Both the position numbers and the translations under genes were made by a program. 64,000 nucleotides of DNA, taken from NCBI GenBank assembly GCA_027605045.1, contig JAQFWX010000028.1:310001-374000 (forward strand), in the 5' to 3' direction. The notes under the pieces were generated by a model. The model had not been told where the DNA came from. It saw only the letters and a program-made list of their open reading frames with translations, and ran no database searches. Positions 12,370-23,859 of the stretch are shown piece after piece. The stretch is from Phallus indusiatus (Eukaryota; Basidiomycota; Agaricomycetes; Phallales; Phallaceae). Numbering within the stretch: the stretch's first letter is position 1; the number at the start of each line of letters is the position of its first letter.

Positions 12370-15300
12370 ATGTTCTCACATGCGGTTGACTCTGTCTTTG
12401 TCCCCGCTACGATGATGGCGACCAACACATTGCAGATTCCAGACAGCAGTTGGTCTCCATCAGGGTCCTCGTCGTCCCCTTCATCGTCGAAATATCCACG
12501 TCCATCATCGACAATTGTCCCTAATTCTCCATCCTCGTCATCGCCACCAGTCTCGGCGTCGTCCGGTAGAAAACGCGCGTCCCACTCGGTTTCCTCCCCA
12601 CAAAAAGACGAACGAGAACGAGAAATAGGCAAGGAGAATAGCGGCAGTTATTGGGATGTTTACTCTCATCCCGCGGCTGTAGCATTTGCGGCGGCACATC
12701 CACGACGGACGATACCCAAGTTCGGTCCCTATCTCCTCCTGCAAACTCTGGGCGAGGGTGAATTCGGAAAAGTGAAGCTGGGTCTTCATTCTCAATACGG
12801 TGAAGAAGTTGCTGTCAAGTTGATTAGACGAGGCAATGTCGATAATCCACTGCGTTTGTCGAAAGTAGAACGAGAGATTGAAGTCCTCAAGGTAAAAATT
12901 GTTTTGCTGAGCTTTATCTGCTTGTTTTTTATAATACTTGTTTTTTTTTAGGTTCTTAAACATCCAAATATCGTACGACTATACGATGTAATCGAGACGG
13001 ACAAGTATATCGGTATCATCCTTGAATACGCCTCTGGAGGCGAACTTTTCGACCACATTCTCGCTCACCGGTACTTGAAGGAAAAAGACGCTTGCAAGCT
13101 GTTTGCCCAACTCATCAGTGGTGTTTCTTACATCCATTCCAAGAAAATCGTCCATCGGGATCTCAAACTCGAAAATTTGTTACTCGACCGTGCCCGAAAT
13201 GTTATCATCACTGATTTTGGATTCGCCAATCGCTTTGAACATCGTTCAGATGATCTAATGCAAACATCGTGTGGTTCTCCATGTTATGCGGCTCCGGAAT
13301 TGGTCATTTCTGAAGGACTCTATGTTGGCTCCGCGGTGGACATTTGGTCTTGCGGCGTTATTCTCTACGCCATGCTGGCTGGGTACTTACCCTTTGACGA
13401 CGACCCAGCCAATCCGGAGGGTGATAATATCAATTTGCTGTACAAGTATATCGTCAATACCCCCCTTACCTTCCCGGATTATATCTCTCCTGACGCTCGC
13501 GACTTACTATCTCAAATGCTTGTACCGGATCCCAAAAATCGTGCCAGCTTGGACAGTATCAAGAAGCATCGATGGCTCGAGGCCTACAAGCACTTGTTTG
13601 AGAGAAGCACCGCCGAATTGGAACGCATCGCCTTGGAGCAACAGAACCAGAAGAGACAGGCTTATCAACGCCAAATGCGTGCTGCTGCCGCTTCGCAGCA
13701 ACAGGCACAGACCAAGGAGTACTACGACACATCCGTTACAAGTGCGCCTACGCCACGGCGTGTCGTTGCCAGTGCCATCGTGATGGGCTCCAACCAAGAG
13801 CCTGAACCTTTCATTGACTCGATCTCGGCAAACGATACCCTTTTGCCTGCTACATCAACTGCTGAACACGACCGGAGCTCTACACGGACGAAACGCTCCA
13901 AGTCTAAGGAAAAACGGTCCAAGACACCAGACAAGGACAAGGAGACCGGTAGCCGGCGTAAGAAGACCAACCAACAACGCCATACTCTCCAGCTCGAGTA
14001 TGCCGATGACACGTCTGCTTCTCCTCAAGTTCCTACGCCTCAGCGTCCACAAGAACGTGCTCAAGAGGTTGTTTCTGACGTTACGGTCCTTCACGCGAAC
14101 CCTGCACCGATTGTTGCTGCTTCTCAAGTGGTTGTTGAAGCTGAAGATGCGCCCACGACACCCAAGGCACATAAGACGACCTTTGAGGCGTCTGATCAAC
14201 AATCACCTAAAACGCCGACAGCTGCACATCCTATGCCTTCGTCGTTTGAAGCCTTGTTCACGCCTCCTTCGCAGCATGTTCAACAACAGCAACAATCGCC
14301 AGTTCCTCAGCCTGTGGCGAATCATGCTGCTGAATACGTCGTCCCAGTGTCTCAAAGTCCTCAAACTACGCCACGTAAACCCAATAAAGGCGGCGATGCC
14401 GAATCGACGAATTCTGGAGGAAGTGGCGGTAAGAGACACCGTCGAGGCTTGTCCATGGACAAGTTTGGGTTTGGTGTTGGAAAGAAAGCGAGTGGTAGCG
14501 TTACTGATGTTCCGGCAGAAGAGGTGGTTCGCAATGGAGTTAAAAATAGTGATCTATTGTCCTCCACATCGGCTCTTGTCCCAAGCGGGAAAGAAAACCT
14601 TCAAGTCAATGGATCTGATGCAAAGACGGATAGAGAATCGGAGCAGGAGAAAGATGACAAGAAGGCGAAGAACAGGCGGAAGACGTTATCTCTAATGGTT
14701 GAGCCTTTGAGTCGGTAAGTAACAGCTTTTGTCTTTCAATATCTTTGAGGTTAATGTCGCTTTAATGTAGAACTATCAAAGAACGGAAGAACCGTTCCGT
14801 CACCGTCGAAACGAATAAATCCCACTCCAGCAAAGAGAAGGACAAATCTAAAGAGAACCAGAAAGAGCAGGCGAAGGCGAAGAATGGCGAAAGACCACCG
14901 ACTCTGACTCTTACGCCCATGCCCACCAGCGGTGGTGCAAAGGCTGATATACCTATTGACAATATTCCAGAGGCACCGCTCAGTCCACCGCCGGGTGGTA
15001 TTCACAATCCTACACTACCTCGAGCCTTGTTCAATGGCACGGCCAACAACGCTGGCGCGTCTACTCTTTCAGCTAAAGGGGTGATGAATTGGTTTAGGTT
15101 GCGGAGTCTCGGGAAGAAGGAACCTGAGATCTTCAGCGACGCTCGGGCAGGAAATGCTTCAGACTTCGTAAGTCAAGATAGTTATCATTCTTTCATCATT
15201 ATCTAACTTTTTTTAACCTCATAGGTTATCGTTAATCCTCCGGCTCCTTCCAATGTCACCGACAGCTCTGCTTCAACAACGTCTCGTCGTACTCCGTCAG

Positions 15301-16219
15301 AAACCTCTAGTGCAGCAGCACCATCTGCAGCATCGCGCATAACGTCGATCATGCGAACTGTTACTTCCCCTCGATTCCCCCAAGTTCCTACACCATTTGC
15401 TTCTGCAAATGCTCCCTCAGCTGTTGCAGCAACTAATGTTGCTTCAACGCTGCGGATCCATCACGGTGCTGTTGATCAAGGAACCGTGACGAACGGTCCT
15501 CCTGCAGTGGTCTTTGCTCATGTTACCAAAGTCCTTCAAGGTATGGGTTTGGAGATGCAAAGGGAAGCCGAGTTCAAGTGGCGTTGTGTTCGTCCTAAGA
15601 AGGATAAGCTGGGAGCGTTTGATGTCGTCGTAGGATCTGGAACTGCCGGAAGTGGTGGGGTACGTGATTGGCCGTTGTTATCTTCCTGTGACATTTATTG
15701 ATCTTTCTCGTTTCGTTTGTACAGGTTGATAAACGCGGCCTTCCTGTTCCATCTCACGCTCACTCATCGGCAGGGGGGATGCTTCGCGGTCTGCTCATGC
15801 GTCGCACCACTTCACAGTCATCATCAAATCCCTCTCTACCGCTGCGGCAACAACAATCTGCTAATGATACCTCCAGTCATCTAACCTCATATGACGGAGA
15901 GGCTGACAACAGCCTTATGTCGGACTTGTCGATGACGATGGCGTCGCCAAGCTCGGACTCCACGTTACTGCCCACATTCTATGGCGACAGAAGCGTCGAT
16001 CAAGGTGACGAAGTTCGTTTCTCTGTCGAGCTGACCAGACTCGATCGCCTGGAGGACACACTCAGCTTGGATATTCGAAGGTTAAAAGGTAACTTGCGTA
16101 GTTATAAATTCTTGTATGATACTCTAAGAGGGTGAGTATTGTAATTCATATTCTTTCTCTGATACACCAATCACTCAAATCTACCTTTCTTTTCTAGCCG
16201 CTGTGCATTTGTTCAATGA
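12370..16219 (+). CDS. Ser/Thr protein kinase, Kin4-like, with KA1-like C-terminus
   Basis: A 1181-residue CAMK-type kinase. Six exons: 12370-12891, 12952-14714, 14771-15167, 15225-15659, 15725-16131, 16198-16219. The kinase domain spans about residues 118-383, with glycine loop GEGEFGKV, catalytic Lys150, HRD at 242-244, DFG at 262-264 and activation segment TSCGSPCYAAPE. The stretch YAMLAGYLPFDDDPANPEGD is typical of yeast Kin4/Frk1 and their fungal relatives, which act in spindle-position control. A long Ser/Thr/Gln-rich, probably disordered region follows. The last about 95 residues (FSVELTRLDRLEDTLSLDIRRLKG) resemble a membrane-binding KA1 domain. The start is uncertain: in-frame ATGs at 12412 and 12415 are alternatives, plausible because the upstream gene ends 50 bp away. 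Confidence 0.9.
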
Positions 16220-18671
16220 ATTCTTTCTCTCTCTTTCGTTATCCACACATCAGTTAGTTAAATATCCAGCAAATATGAGTTGATCCGTTCAATCTCCATT
16301 GCACTTCTTTTCTCCTTTCTCTTCTCTTTTTTTCTTTCTCTGATATCCCGTCGTATTCCTCCCTAATTTCTACTTCGCCGTCGCAGTTTCCGCAATCAAT
16401 GGACTGTGCTTTTTGTTTAGTATTACTGCCTGACCCCCGAACACATTTCCCCTCTGCTCTATTGTTGTTCATATTTAACTAATAATAAAGATCTTCTAGT
16501 TAATTTCAGTGTGACATGGAATTGTGAATGGGCTTAATCCTTGACATATGCAAGATCGTATTTGCAAAATGGCATTCTTGAAATTGGTTTCCTTCCTTTG
16601 GTATGTATCAATAGTCTGAAGTGAATAATTTGTTACAATTTCACGTGTTTGTCAAAACAAACTTTTCTTTTCACATAAATGAGTTGCTGAAGTCGGTGAA
16701 TGGACCAGACATTCTAAGTTTGTAATGGGTTTTGGGTTTTATTATGATTTAATATCTTTAGTAAATAGACATCGGCCAAGTTATTATGGCAAGGAAAATA
16801 ATCATCTTAGACTAAATAGCGGGATGCTATCTCGATGAGCTGCCATTTGGTGATGAGGCCTCGAGGCCTGTACTAGTAGTACGAGTATATGATATATAAA
16901 GAACGACGGAAAGAAAAGAACCCCATCACATGTCAAATCCCTGCATTGCGTACCTTCCGACCTTCTTCAACTCAACGTTTATCATTCCTTAATCTCGTCA
17001 GGCACCAGCAGTCTCTTCTTTCCCCGGAACTCAGGAGTCAGGATCCGACCCAAAGTGACATTGCTCACCGACCTAACCTCATTCCCAATCTTCGTCTTTG
17101 CATAAATGTTCTCATAGCCGAATACAAAACTGATTCGAAACGTCATCCCTCCTTTGTGTCTATCAAAGCGGGTTCTAACGTTCTAGCGTCAACTGTGAGT
17201 GTATCTACTTGTCTGGCCACGCATATACTCATGAGCTACATTGAGTACAGATATGTTTATCCTTGCCACTTGTAAGCGACGCCACCCATCTGATGATGCA
17301 TATATTCGTGCAGTTGACAGATTTTGAAAGTTTTTTGTAGACAGACGCTCCAAACTCAAACTCGGTTACACCCTCTGCAATTTTCGTGGTTTGTGTTCTC
17401 TGTCGTCCTGAAATGTGCTTTTTACAAATTTTCGCGGACCTTTGAATCCAACCAGGTGTGAACCGACACACCTACAGAGAGAAATATTGTTGCAAGTTGC
17501 AACCCCAAAGCGAACAAACAATCTAGGCCACGCATGATACTTAGATGCAAAACGTGCAATAAAACGAAGAGATCTCCCGGGAGACGTCGATGGTAATGGA
17601 AGCGGAAATGAGGATGGGGATGAAGACAGCAATGGGGATGAAAGATGTACAAAACACTCATTACTGGCATTGGGGGTGTCCATTCCTCCTAGATGATCGT
17701 GATGCTATCGGAGTCAGGGGTCTCCTTAGACTTAATAGTTCAAACAATCTGAAAGAGGTACACAGAGGGGACCCACTACTTGCATATATGCGCGATTCTG
17801 ATAAGACAAGTAAGACAAGACGTAATAATCGGGGCAAACATAGGGGAAAAATTCTTTGGCGAAAATCACTTAAGAAAATGCAGATGGATCCACCAGTGAT
17901 AACAGTACATCACGATGAAATGCAGATTCCAAACGAATTTAAGCTGGATATGTCTATATGTCAGTGCCCGGATAAATACATGTCAATATAAATTACCATC
18001 GCGCCGTGATGTGACGCATCGCAGGGAGTTACCACCTTTGGTTATACTCTGATCAGTCCATTCCACCCAGCTATATTCCCAGCAACCCTTAGGATTTCCT
18101 TGGATGCGGGAAACCGTATAATAATGATACGATAACACTCAAACATTATATGATAAAAATAAAACACTGAAATACGATATAATTAGCTACTACTTCCTCC
18201 GGCACGACTAAGTAAGTTAACAAAAGATACGCGGCGTTTGATGTATTTTAAATAAGAAAAAAAGAGGAAAAATGCAGAAGTAATATGGTTTGTGTACATA
18301 CATTGTAATGTTGAAAATGGTTTGATGATGTGATGTGAAAAAGAATACAGCGAATATACATCAGATGTACATTGAATGAATTGAACGGGAGAAAAAACGA
18401 CGAGGAGATTTGAGGAAATGAGGGATAAAAAATGAAGAATAATTGGTGAGACGTACATTGAAGTACGGATGGAGTGGAGGTTTGTTTGAGAGTCTATGCA
18501 GTCAATATCTGAACCCAGAGACAAAAAAAAAGCAAAGTGAAACGACGGGGGGCAAAAAAATCATAGAACTTTTAGGAATCAGTGATGAAAAATTGATTGA
18601 CAAGCCACGGCGAAACGAGTGAAGAGCGAAAAAGCGGAGTATGAACCTAGCCCACGAATTGACCAGCTGAC
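16220..18671. other. Long intergenic region between kinase and Kelch genes
   Basis: Convergent 3' flanks of the kinase (plus) and Kelch gene (minus), 2.4 kb. Two plus-strand ATG frames exist (16889-17275, 128 codons; 17590-17991, 133 codons, A/G-rich and basic). Neither has a motif, homologue-like pattern or introns typical of this locus, so they stay as unsupported hypotheticals. Long T- and A-rich runs near 16300-16500 and 18240-18560 fit untranslated or spacer DNA. Confidence 0.45.
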
Positions 18672-21600
18672 TTAATACGGTCCACCACCAACACCAACAT
18701 TGACACCATTAACACCATTGACACCATTGACGCCATTGACATTGACACCAACTCCGCCAACGCCACCGCCGACACCGATGCTAAGGCTTGACCCCGACCT
18801 CGATCCTGACCCCGACCCCGACCACGATCCAGAGCCAGAGCCAGAGCCAGAACCAAATCCACCAGAACCAGAAGAACCAGATCCACCAGTGCCAGAGCCG
18901 GAGTACGCATATGGATAATTGTACGCCGTATCATCACGATCACGATCATTATCATTATCATGAGTGTCATAACTGCCATTAGATATCGCACCGCCAATGT
19001 CTGATCCTGTTAAGATCCCGAATAGGTCTTTATCGAGTCTGAACTCGGTGATTTGCGGGAGATAAGCCGATGCTGCGAGATCGAGTATGTGAACCTATAT
19101 TTTTTTTTGTCACGGTAAGAGATTAGTCGTTCGTGGAATACGTTAATTTTTGAAAGACGCACTTCGTCAAAAACTCTAGATCCGTCATATCCACCGAATA
19201 GAAATATTCGGGAGTCGGTGAGAATTGTACAGTGATATCCTCGTGGAGAAGGTGGTTTTCCTCTAATATCGCGAGTTTCCCATTGAGTCGTTACTGAAAA
19301 CGCGTGTTAATCGAAAAAAGTAAACGCGCTCCGTATAAGACACATACATAAATTGAACACGGCAACGTCTGAAATATAGGTGGTCTCTTCATGCCCTCCG
19401 ATAACAAACAAGTAGGAGCCGAGTAACAGTGTCGTGTGGCCTAGTCGTTTTTTCAAGTTTGGATTGGGAGAGTTATCGCGGTCTGTTGTCGTTGCGATAG
19501 ATCGCGTGCGTGATTCGGCAGGTGACCGAGAGCGGAAGTCTGAGACTGAGCGAGGTGGTGAAGTAGAAGGAGAAGGCGATTGGGAGGACGAAGGTGAAGA
19601 TAGGGAATGCGTGAGTGGCAGATTGTGCCATGTTAATGTTACTAAAAAGCCAAAAAAAAATTCAGAAAAAAAAGGCGGAAATGGGATGAGACCGTAGGGC
19701 AACTGACATAAATTTAGAACCCAAATGTCTTCGAAATATTTTTTACCGTCGCTCCCTCCAATGACGACGACACAGTCTCCTACAAGTGTTGCGGTGTGAT
19801 ATCCTCTTGGTGATGGAACAGGCCGTTTGGCGGGTACCGAATTGGATTCTTGTTGTTGCGAGCACGGTCGACGCGGCGGAGCTTGCTGAGAAGGGTGTCC
19901 ACTCGAGCCACTACTGGATTCAAATTCATCTTCATCCTCATCGTCTTCCACTACCACATCTCTTCTTCCACCTGGAACGGTATTATCCTTCGTAACAGTT
20001 CCGCTTCTCTTTCTCCTCGTCTTTACCGTTTTCTTATCTTGCTTTCCCTCTGACTTTTCATTATTTCCAACACCCCCAAGTCCACCCAGAAAATCTGGAT
20101 CCTCAACAGGCACTCTTATCCACCTCATTTTTTCATACGGCACGTCGACATCTAAAACCCACAGGTCGTTCAATGCTTCTGCGCCGTTTCCGCCTCCAAA
20201 AAGCCACAGCTTTGAACGGTAGTACCACGTCGTATGGGCGCGTCGAGGAATTGGAAGAACCGGATCTTGACACGACAACATGAGCAAACTTAGAGATATC
20301 GAACTTCGGGAAACATGAAAAGCAAACCTTCAACTTTTTTCGCACTGCCATTCGCATTAGCATTTGAGGAAATATACGCAACCTTCGTCCAATGTCTCCG
20401 AATCGTATCAAAAACCCACGTGTCATTATAGTACTTGGCATCAGCTCCACCGCCAAATAAGAAAATGCGCTTTTCAACAGCAGTGGCTGTATGTGCGCGT
20501 ATATGCGGGGGTGGAGTTCCAGTCGTATTTGGGCGCGTCCAATGCATCGTATCTATCAATTTATTTTAATGTTATTGAAAAAGGACAGTGGAAACTGGGC
20601 GCTGCTTACCGACGTCAAACATGACAACTTCACCATAACTCCCTTTTTCGTCGCATCCGCCAATAACCCACGCGATGTTGTCGATTAAAGTGACACTGTG
20701 CCCGCGCATCGTGCGAAGCGGGATGTGTCCGTACATGGGCGCTTTGGACCAGTACATCATTGTCGAGGGCGCTGGTGGCGCGGGGTGTGCAGGCAGCCGG
20801 GGTATTTGTCTTTTTAATATTATTTGGGGTTAGTTGACTCGCTTGTTGTTTTGCCGACTGAGAAAAAGCAGGATGTGTCGCTTACTTGACGTGATATAAT
20901 TCTTCGCGGGTTTTTGACCCTCCTCCTCCGCTTCCTCCATTTCCTCTGCTGCCGTTGATGGATCTGCTTGAGCCCGAGTTCGGATGTGGAGTCTGAGTTT
21001 GGGCGATGGTTGGAGTGCGCATTCCCAATGCAGATCCCGTTCGAGGTACACCGCCGCTCCCGTTGCCAGACCCATTCCCATTGGATGGTGCGCCAACAAT
21101 GAGAGCCTGAGGATGCGAACGAGAGTTCAGTTGAGGCTGATAGTATTGTGGGTGTGCACTCGACGGGCTGAGGTACTGGCTTTGACCCTGACTTTGATTT
21201 TGAGGCTGAGGCTGATATAACGTTTGCTGTCGATGACCTGAAGACGATGATGATCTGCGCTGAGATTGACCATGCGCGCTGTTGCTGTTACTACCAGGGT
21301 TAGCGGAGCATGGACTCGCGCTAGTGATGCTGACAGCGCTTGGAGTGGTAGCACTTCGTGGAGCTGATCCGGCACCCGAGACCGATACGGACAAGGTTAA
21401 AGGTGTACGATGTGGATGTGGGCTCTGAATGGAATATGGATTAGGTTGCTGCTGCTGCTGATAAGGAGGCGGAGACGACGGATATTGTTGCGAATTGGAC
21501 CTCATTCTCGACGTTGGGCCCACGTTCAGTCCTACTCCAGCTGTGTCGTTTACTCTTTGGGAGAGCTGTCCTTGCTGCCCGGAGCCGTCACTTCTATTGT

Positions 21601-21775
21601 ACGCGTTCGCGTTTGAAGCTGAAGCCGATCGTTCTCGACCATTACCACCACCACCACCTCCTCCTCCTCCTGCTGTAGTTGCTGTTCTCGTACGAGTGCT
21701 CATAGTAGGGGTGCTGTCGTTCTGGGAAGGGATACTGCGAAAGTCGCCTTGAAGAGGTGTTGTGGGAGATGTCAT
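18672..21775 (-). CDS. Kelch-repeat protein with disordered N-terminus and Gly/Ser tail
   Basis: A 906-residue beta-propeller protein. Seven exons: 21775-20886, 20809-20610, 20552-20328, 20265-19708, 19641-19348, 19293-19163, 19094-18672. Residues 1-297 are low complexity (Gly, Ser, Gln and Pro runs). Kelch repeats follow, each with a double glycine and spaced aromatic residues: VIGGCDEKGSYGEVVMF, LFGGGADAKYYNDTWVF, LFGGGNGAEALNDLWVL, VIGGSDGKKYFEDIWVL, VIGGHEETTYISDVAVF and LFGGYDGSRVFDE. An acidic/basic insert interrupts the blades around exon 4. The C-terminal about 75 residues are Gly/Ser then Val-Asn-Gly repeats. Fungal relatives include cell-polarity and signalling scaffolds (Tea1, Ral2 type); which one fits is not clear. 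Confidence 0.88.
18680..18890 (-). repeat. Low-complexity tandem repeats in the Kelch 3' coding end
   Basis: Short-period repeats inside exon 7. One part repeats a GTCAATGGT-like nonamer (Val-Asn-Gly), the other a TCTGGC/GGGTCG hexamer (Ser-Gly). They stay in frame to the stop at 18672, so they are coding rather than a sign of decay, and are likely to vary in length between strains. Confidence 0.7.
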
Positions 21776-22550
21776 GTCCTTTGTCTCGTCAAAATCAATG
21801 CGTGTTTTAATATATCAAAGTTTTTTGTTGTTAGGCGAACGGAGGCGTCACGAGGGCCGAGGCGCGAAAGAGAGAGATCTATCTCAGCTGAAATGCAGTG
21901 TCTTGATGACTCTTCCTCCTCTTCTTTTATGTCTGTTGCCAGATCGACACCTTGACGTCGCGAGGAAAGTCGGAAAGCAAGTGAGAACGCAGAAGACAAA
22001 GCGTGAAGGGTCGAGGACCAGAATGGACGGCGAAGCGCCGAAAATACCAAATAGAAGCAAATATGGCAAGGTGCAAGCCAGTGCCAAATTTGGCAAGTAT
22101 ACCATCACGCATCACATCACATCACGTCACGCTCACACACGCTCCGTATCCGTATCTGTCAATTATATTTAGATTCGAGATTGACTGGAACTGCTTTGAT
22201 ATCCCTGCATAGCCAAGCATATCCACTGCGAAAGATAGATCTGCTCAACGGCAGCGACAGTCCGCAGACGCGGCCATTCCTCGCCTAGTCGTTTGATTGC
22301 TTTATCTAAACAAACTCACAGCAGCTCACAGCGTGGTTGCCGGCGTACATAATAATTAATATTTCATGATACCTACATTGAAACATTTCATCTCGGTCAA
22401 GTGATACAACACGAGCGAGGAAAGTATTGTGCATACATCAAGTGTTTCACGTTCCTTCCATGTCCTTTTTTGATACACAGTACTATGGTTTAAATCTCAC
22501 ACATAAATCAGACAAAAAGGAATCACAGCAAAGTGCTAAACATTCACATC
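21776..22550. other. Intergenic, Kelch promoter and upstream of small ORF
   Basis: Divergent spacer. Several overlapping frames on both strands around 21762-22212 have no shared motif; a CACATCAC-type short repeat at 22104-22130 is the only local pattern. No gene seen. Confidence 0.45.
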
Positions 22551-22943
22551 ATGAAACTAAGTGCCTTCTCTTCCGTCATCAGTGCAGCAACTGCTCTTGT
22601 TAGTGCTATCAATACTATCGCGGTTGGTGTTCATCACGGCGAATCTGATATTATGGTGACACAGCACACTTTGTTTCTCGAGATCAACTGCATTGATTTC
22701 TTATATCACAAGGAACATAACAATGAGGTCTCCCCTCTGCTCCCACCAGGTTTTTTTCAACAGGGACATTGCAATCAGTTGTGCAACGGGCCCTGGGATG
22801 AAAGATGTCAAATTGAGGGTGGCCATGATTGTTGGTGTATAAACTATGCGAGTATTTTATTATTGTTATTCCATGTGTTTGTTTTATACATATTTCATTT
22901 TTTAGAGATGCGAATATGCAGCATCCGGCGAGGAAGAAGTTGA
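22551..22943 (+). CDS. Possible small secreted protein (tentative)
   Basis: The ATG at 22551 opens MKLSAFSSVISAATALVSA, a plausible signal peptide with a basic N-end, hydrophobic core and Ala-x-Ala-like end. The unspliced frame continues to 22943. It passes through a cysteine-rich stretch (HCNQLCNGPWDERC then HDCWC) and then a hydrophobic tail that looks like translated intron. Two introns are possible (22654-22748 and one starting near 22837 and ending near 22906), but no spliced form gives a clearly better protein. It could be a small effector-like peptide, a decayed gene or chance. I do not recognise the family. Confidence 0.3.
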   Translation: MKLSAFSSVISAATALVSAINTIAVGVHHGESDIMVTQHTLFLEINCIDFLYHKEHNNEVSPLLPPGFFQQGHCNQLCNGPWDERCQIEGGHDCWCINYASILLLLFHVFVLYIFHFLEMRICSIRRGRS

Positions 22944-22950
22944 AGAAGCC

Positions 22951-23859
22951 CTTCACCTTTAAACAGCGCAAATATGTATTTGCTGAAGTCGTTAAGAATC
23001 TGAATATTGTCTTGTCCATTTTGGAAAACCCGCAGTTTGCAAATACATATACACACGCCATTGGTAAAGAGAGTATCTTGCGTTTCTTTGTCACATTATT
23101 GTCCCGCTTGTGAAGCTGGGTATAAGACAAAAGTAGCTGACTGAGAAGTCGTGACAAATGTCGGCTACAATCGGAGCTCGATGCTACATATACGTTTTCA
23201 ACTGCCATCTCGGATTCCGATACCAGTGCTCACCAATTCCAGCTTTTATTCTTTTAAATCCCAAAAGATGTCAAAAATATCGGATACAGGAACGCAGGAT
23301 GAATATGAATATGGTCGACTAAATGTGCTTACCCATTGAAAAATTCCCTATTAGGTCTTGCTTCATTCGGCCTGCCATGAAACGGATACAAGAGCATCCT
23401 CTGCCGAATGCAAAGTTGCATGTGAAATATGTATATGTGTATGCTGATTGTGTCGCCGTGCGTTTGGAATTGATATCATTTTTGTAAACTTGGAAACTTA
23501 AATAATGATGCAAGCACCTATGGAGTCGGCATGGTCATGAGTCCGCTCATAAACCTTGGACCTATGGAACTTGGAACAATTACTTCAAAGTACATGCAAT
23601 TAAGGAGAAAAACAACTTGCGAACTTGCGAGTAACCAAGTCATTTTTTTCTTTGTATTACTTTCCTCTCCTTTGTTTGACGTCACCGGGTAACGAGCGGA
23701 GTTCGTCACCGCGCCACTGCCTTTTTTTGTTGCGACGTACGACGGCGATACCGGTCTGCCGAACTCAATTCCGAAAATATAGCTGAGTTGGAGGTAAGTA
23801 TAAAAAGGGATTATGCATATCCATCATATTCTCAATAGCAAATATCACTCGTTCAACGA
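22951..23859. other. Intergenic, upstream of the FAD monooxygenase
   Basis: No gene is visible in this stretch of about 0.9 kb; open frames are short and overlap on both strands. The right end carries the TATA-like site described separately. Confidence 0.45.
23799..23808 (+). promoter_or_regulatory. TATA-like box of the FAD monooxygenase gene
   Basis: TATAAAAAGG lies 52 nt upstream of the ATG at 23860, at a plausible distance for a short 5' leader. It is the clearest TATA-like element on the plus strand in this part of the window. Confidence 0.5.

Noticed and set aside
13271..14695. Long plus- and minus-strand frames of 170-293 codons inside the kinase gene
   Set aside because: They are shadow frames of the kinase exon 2, rich in Arg and Leu from reading Ser/Gln/Lys codons out of frame.
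16889..17991. Two plus-strand frames of 128 and 133 codons
   Set aside because: Both have ATG starts, but neither shows motifs, repeats or introns; A/G-rich composition suggests chance.
18647..18997. Minus-strand frame encoding a Met/Val/Leu-rich protein that looks like a membrane protein
   Set aside because: It is the out-of-frame reading of the Gly/Ser and Val-Asn-Gly repeat coding end of the Kelch gene.
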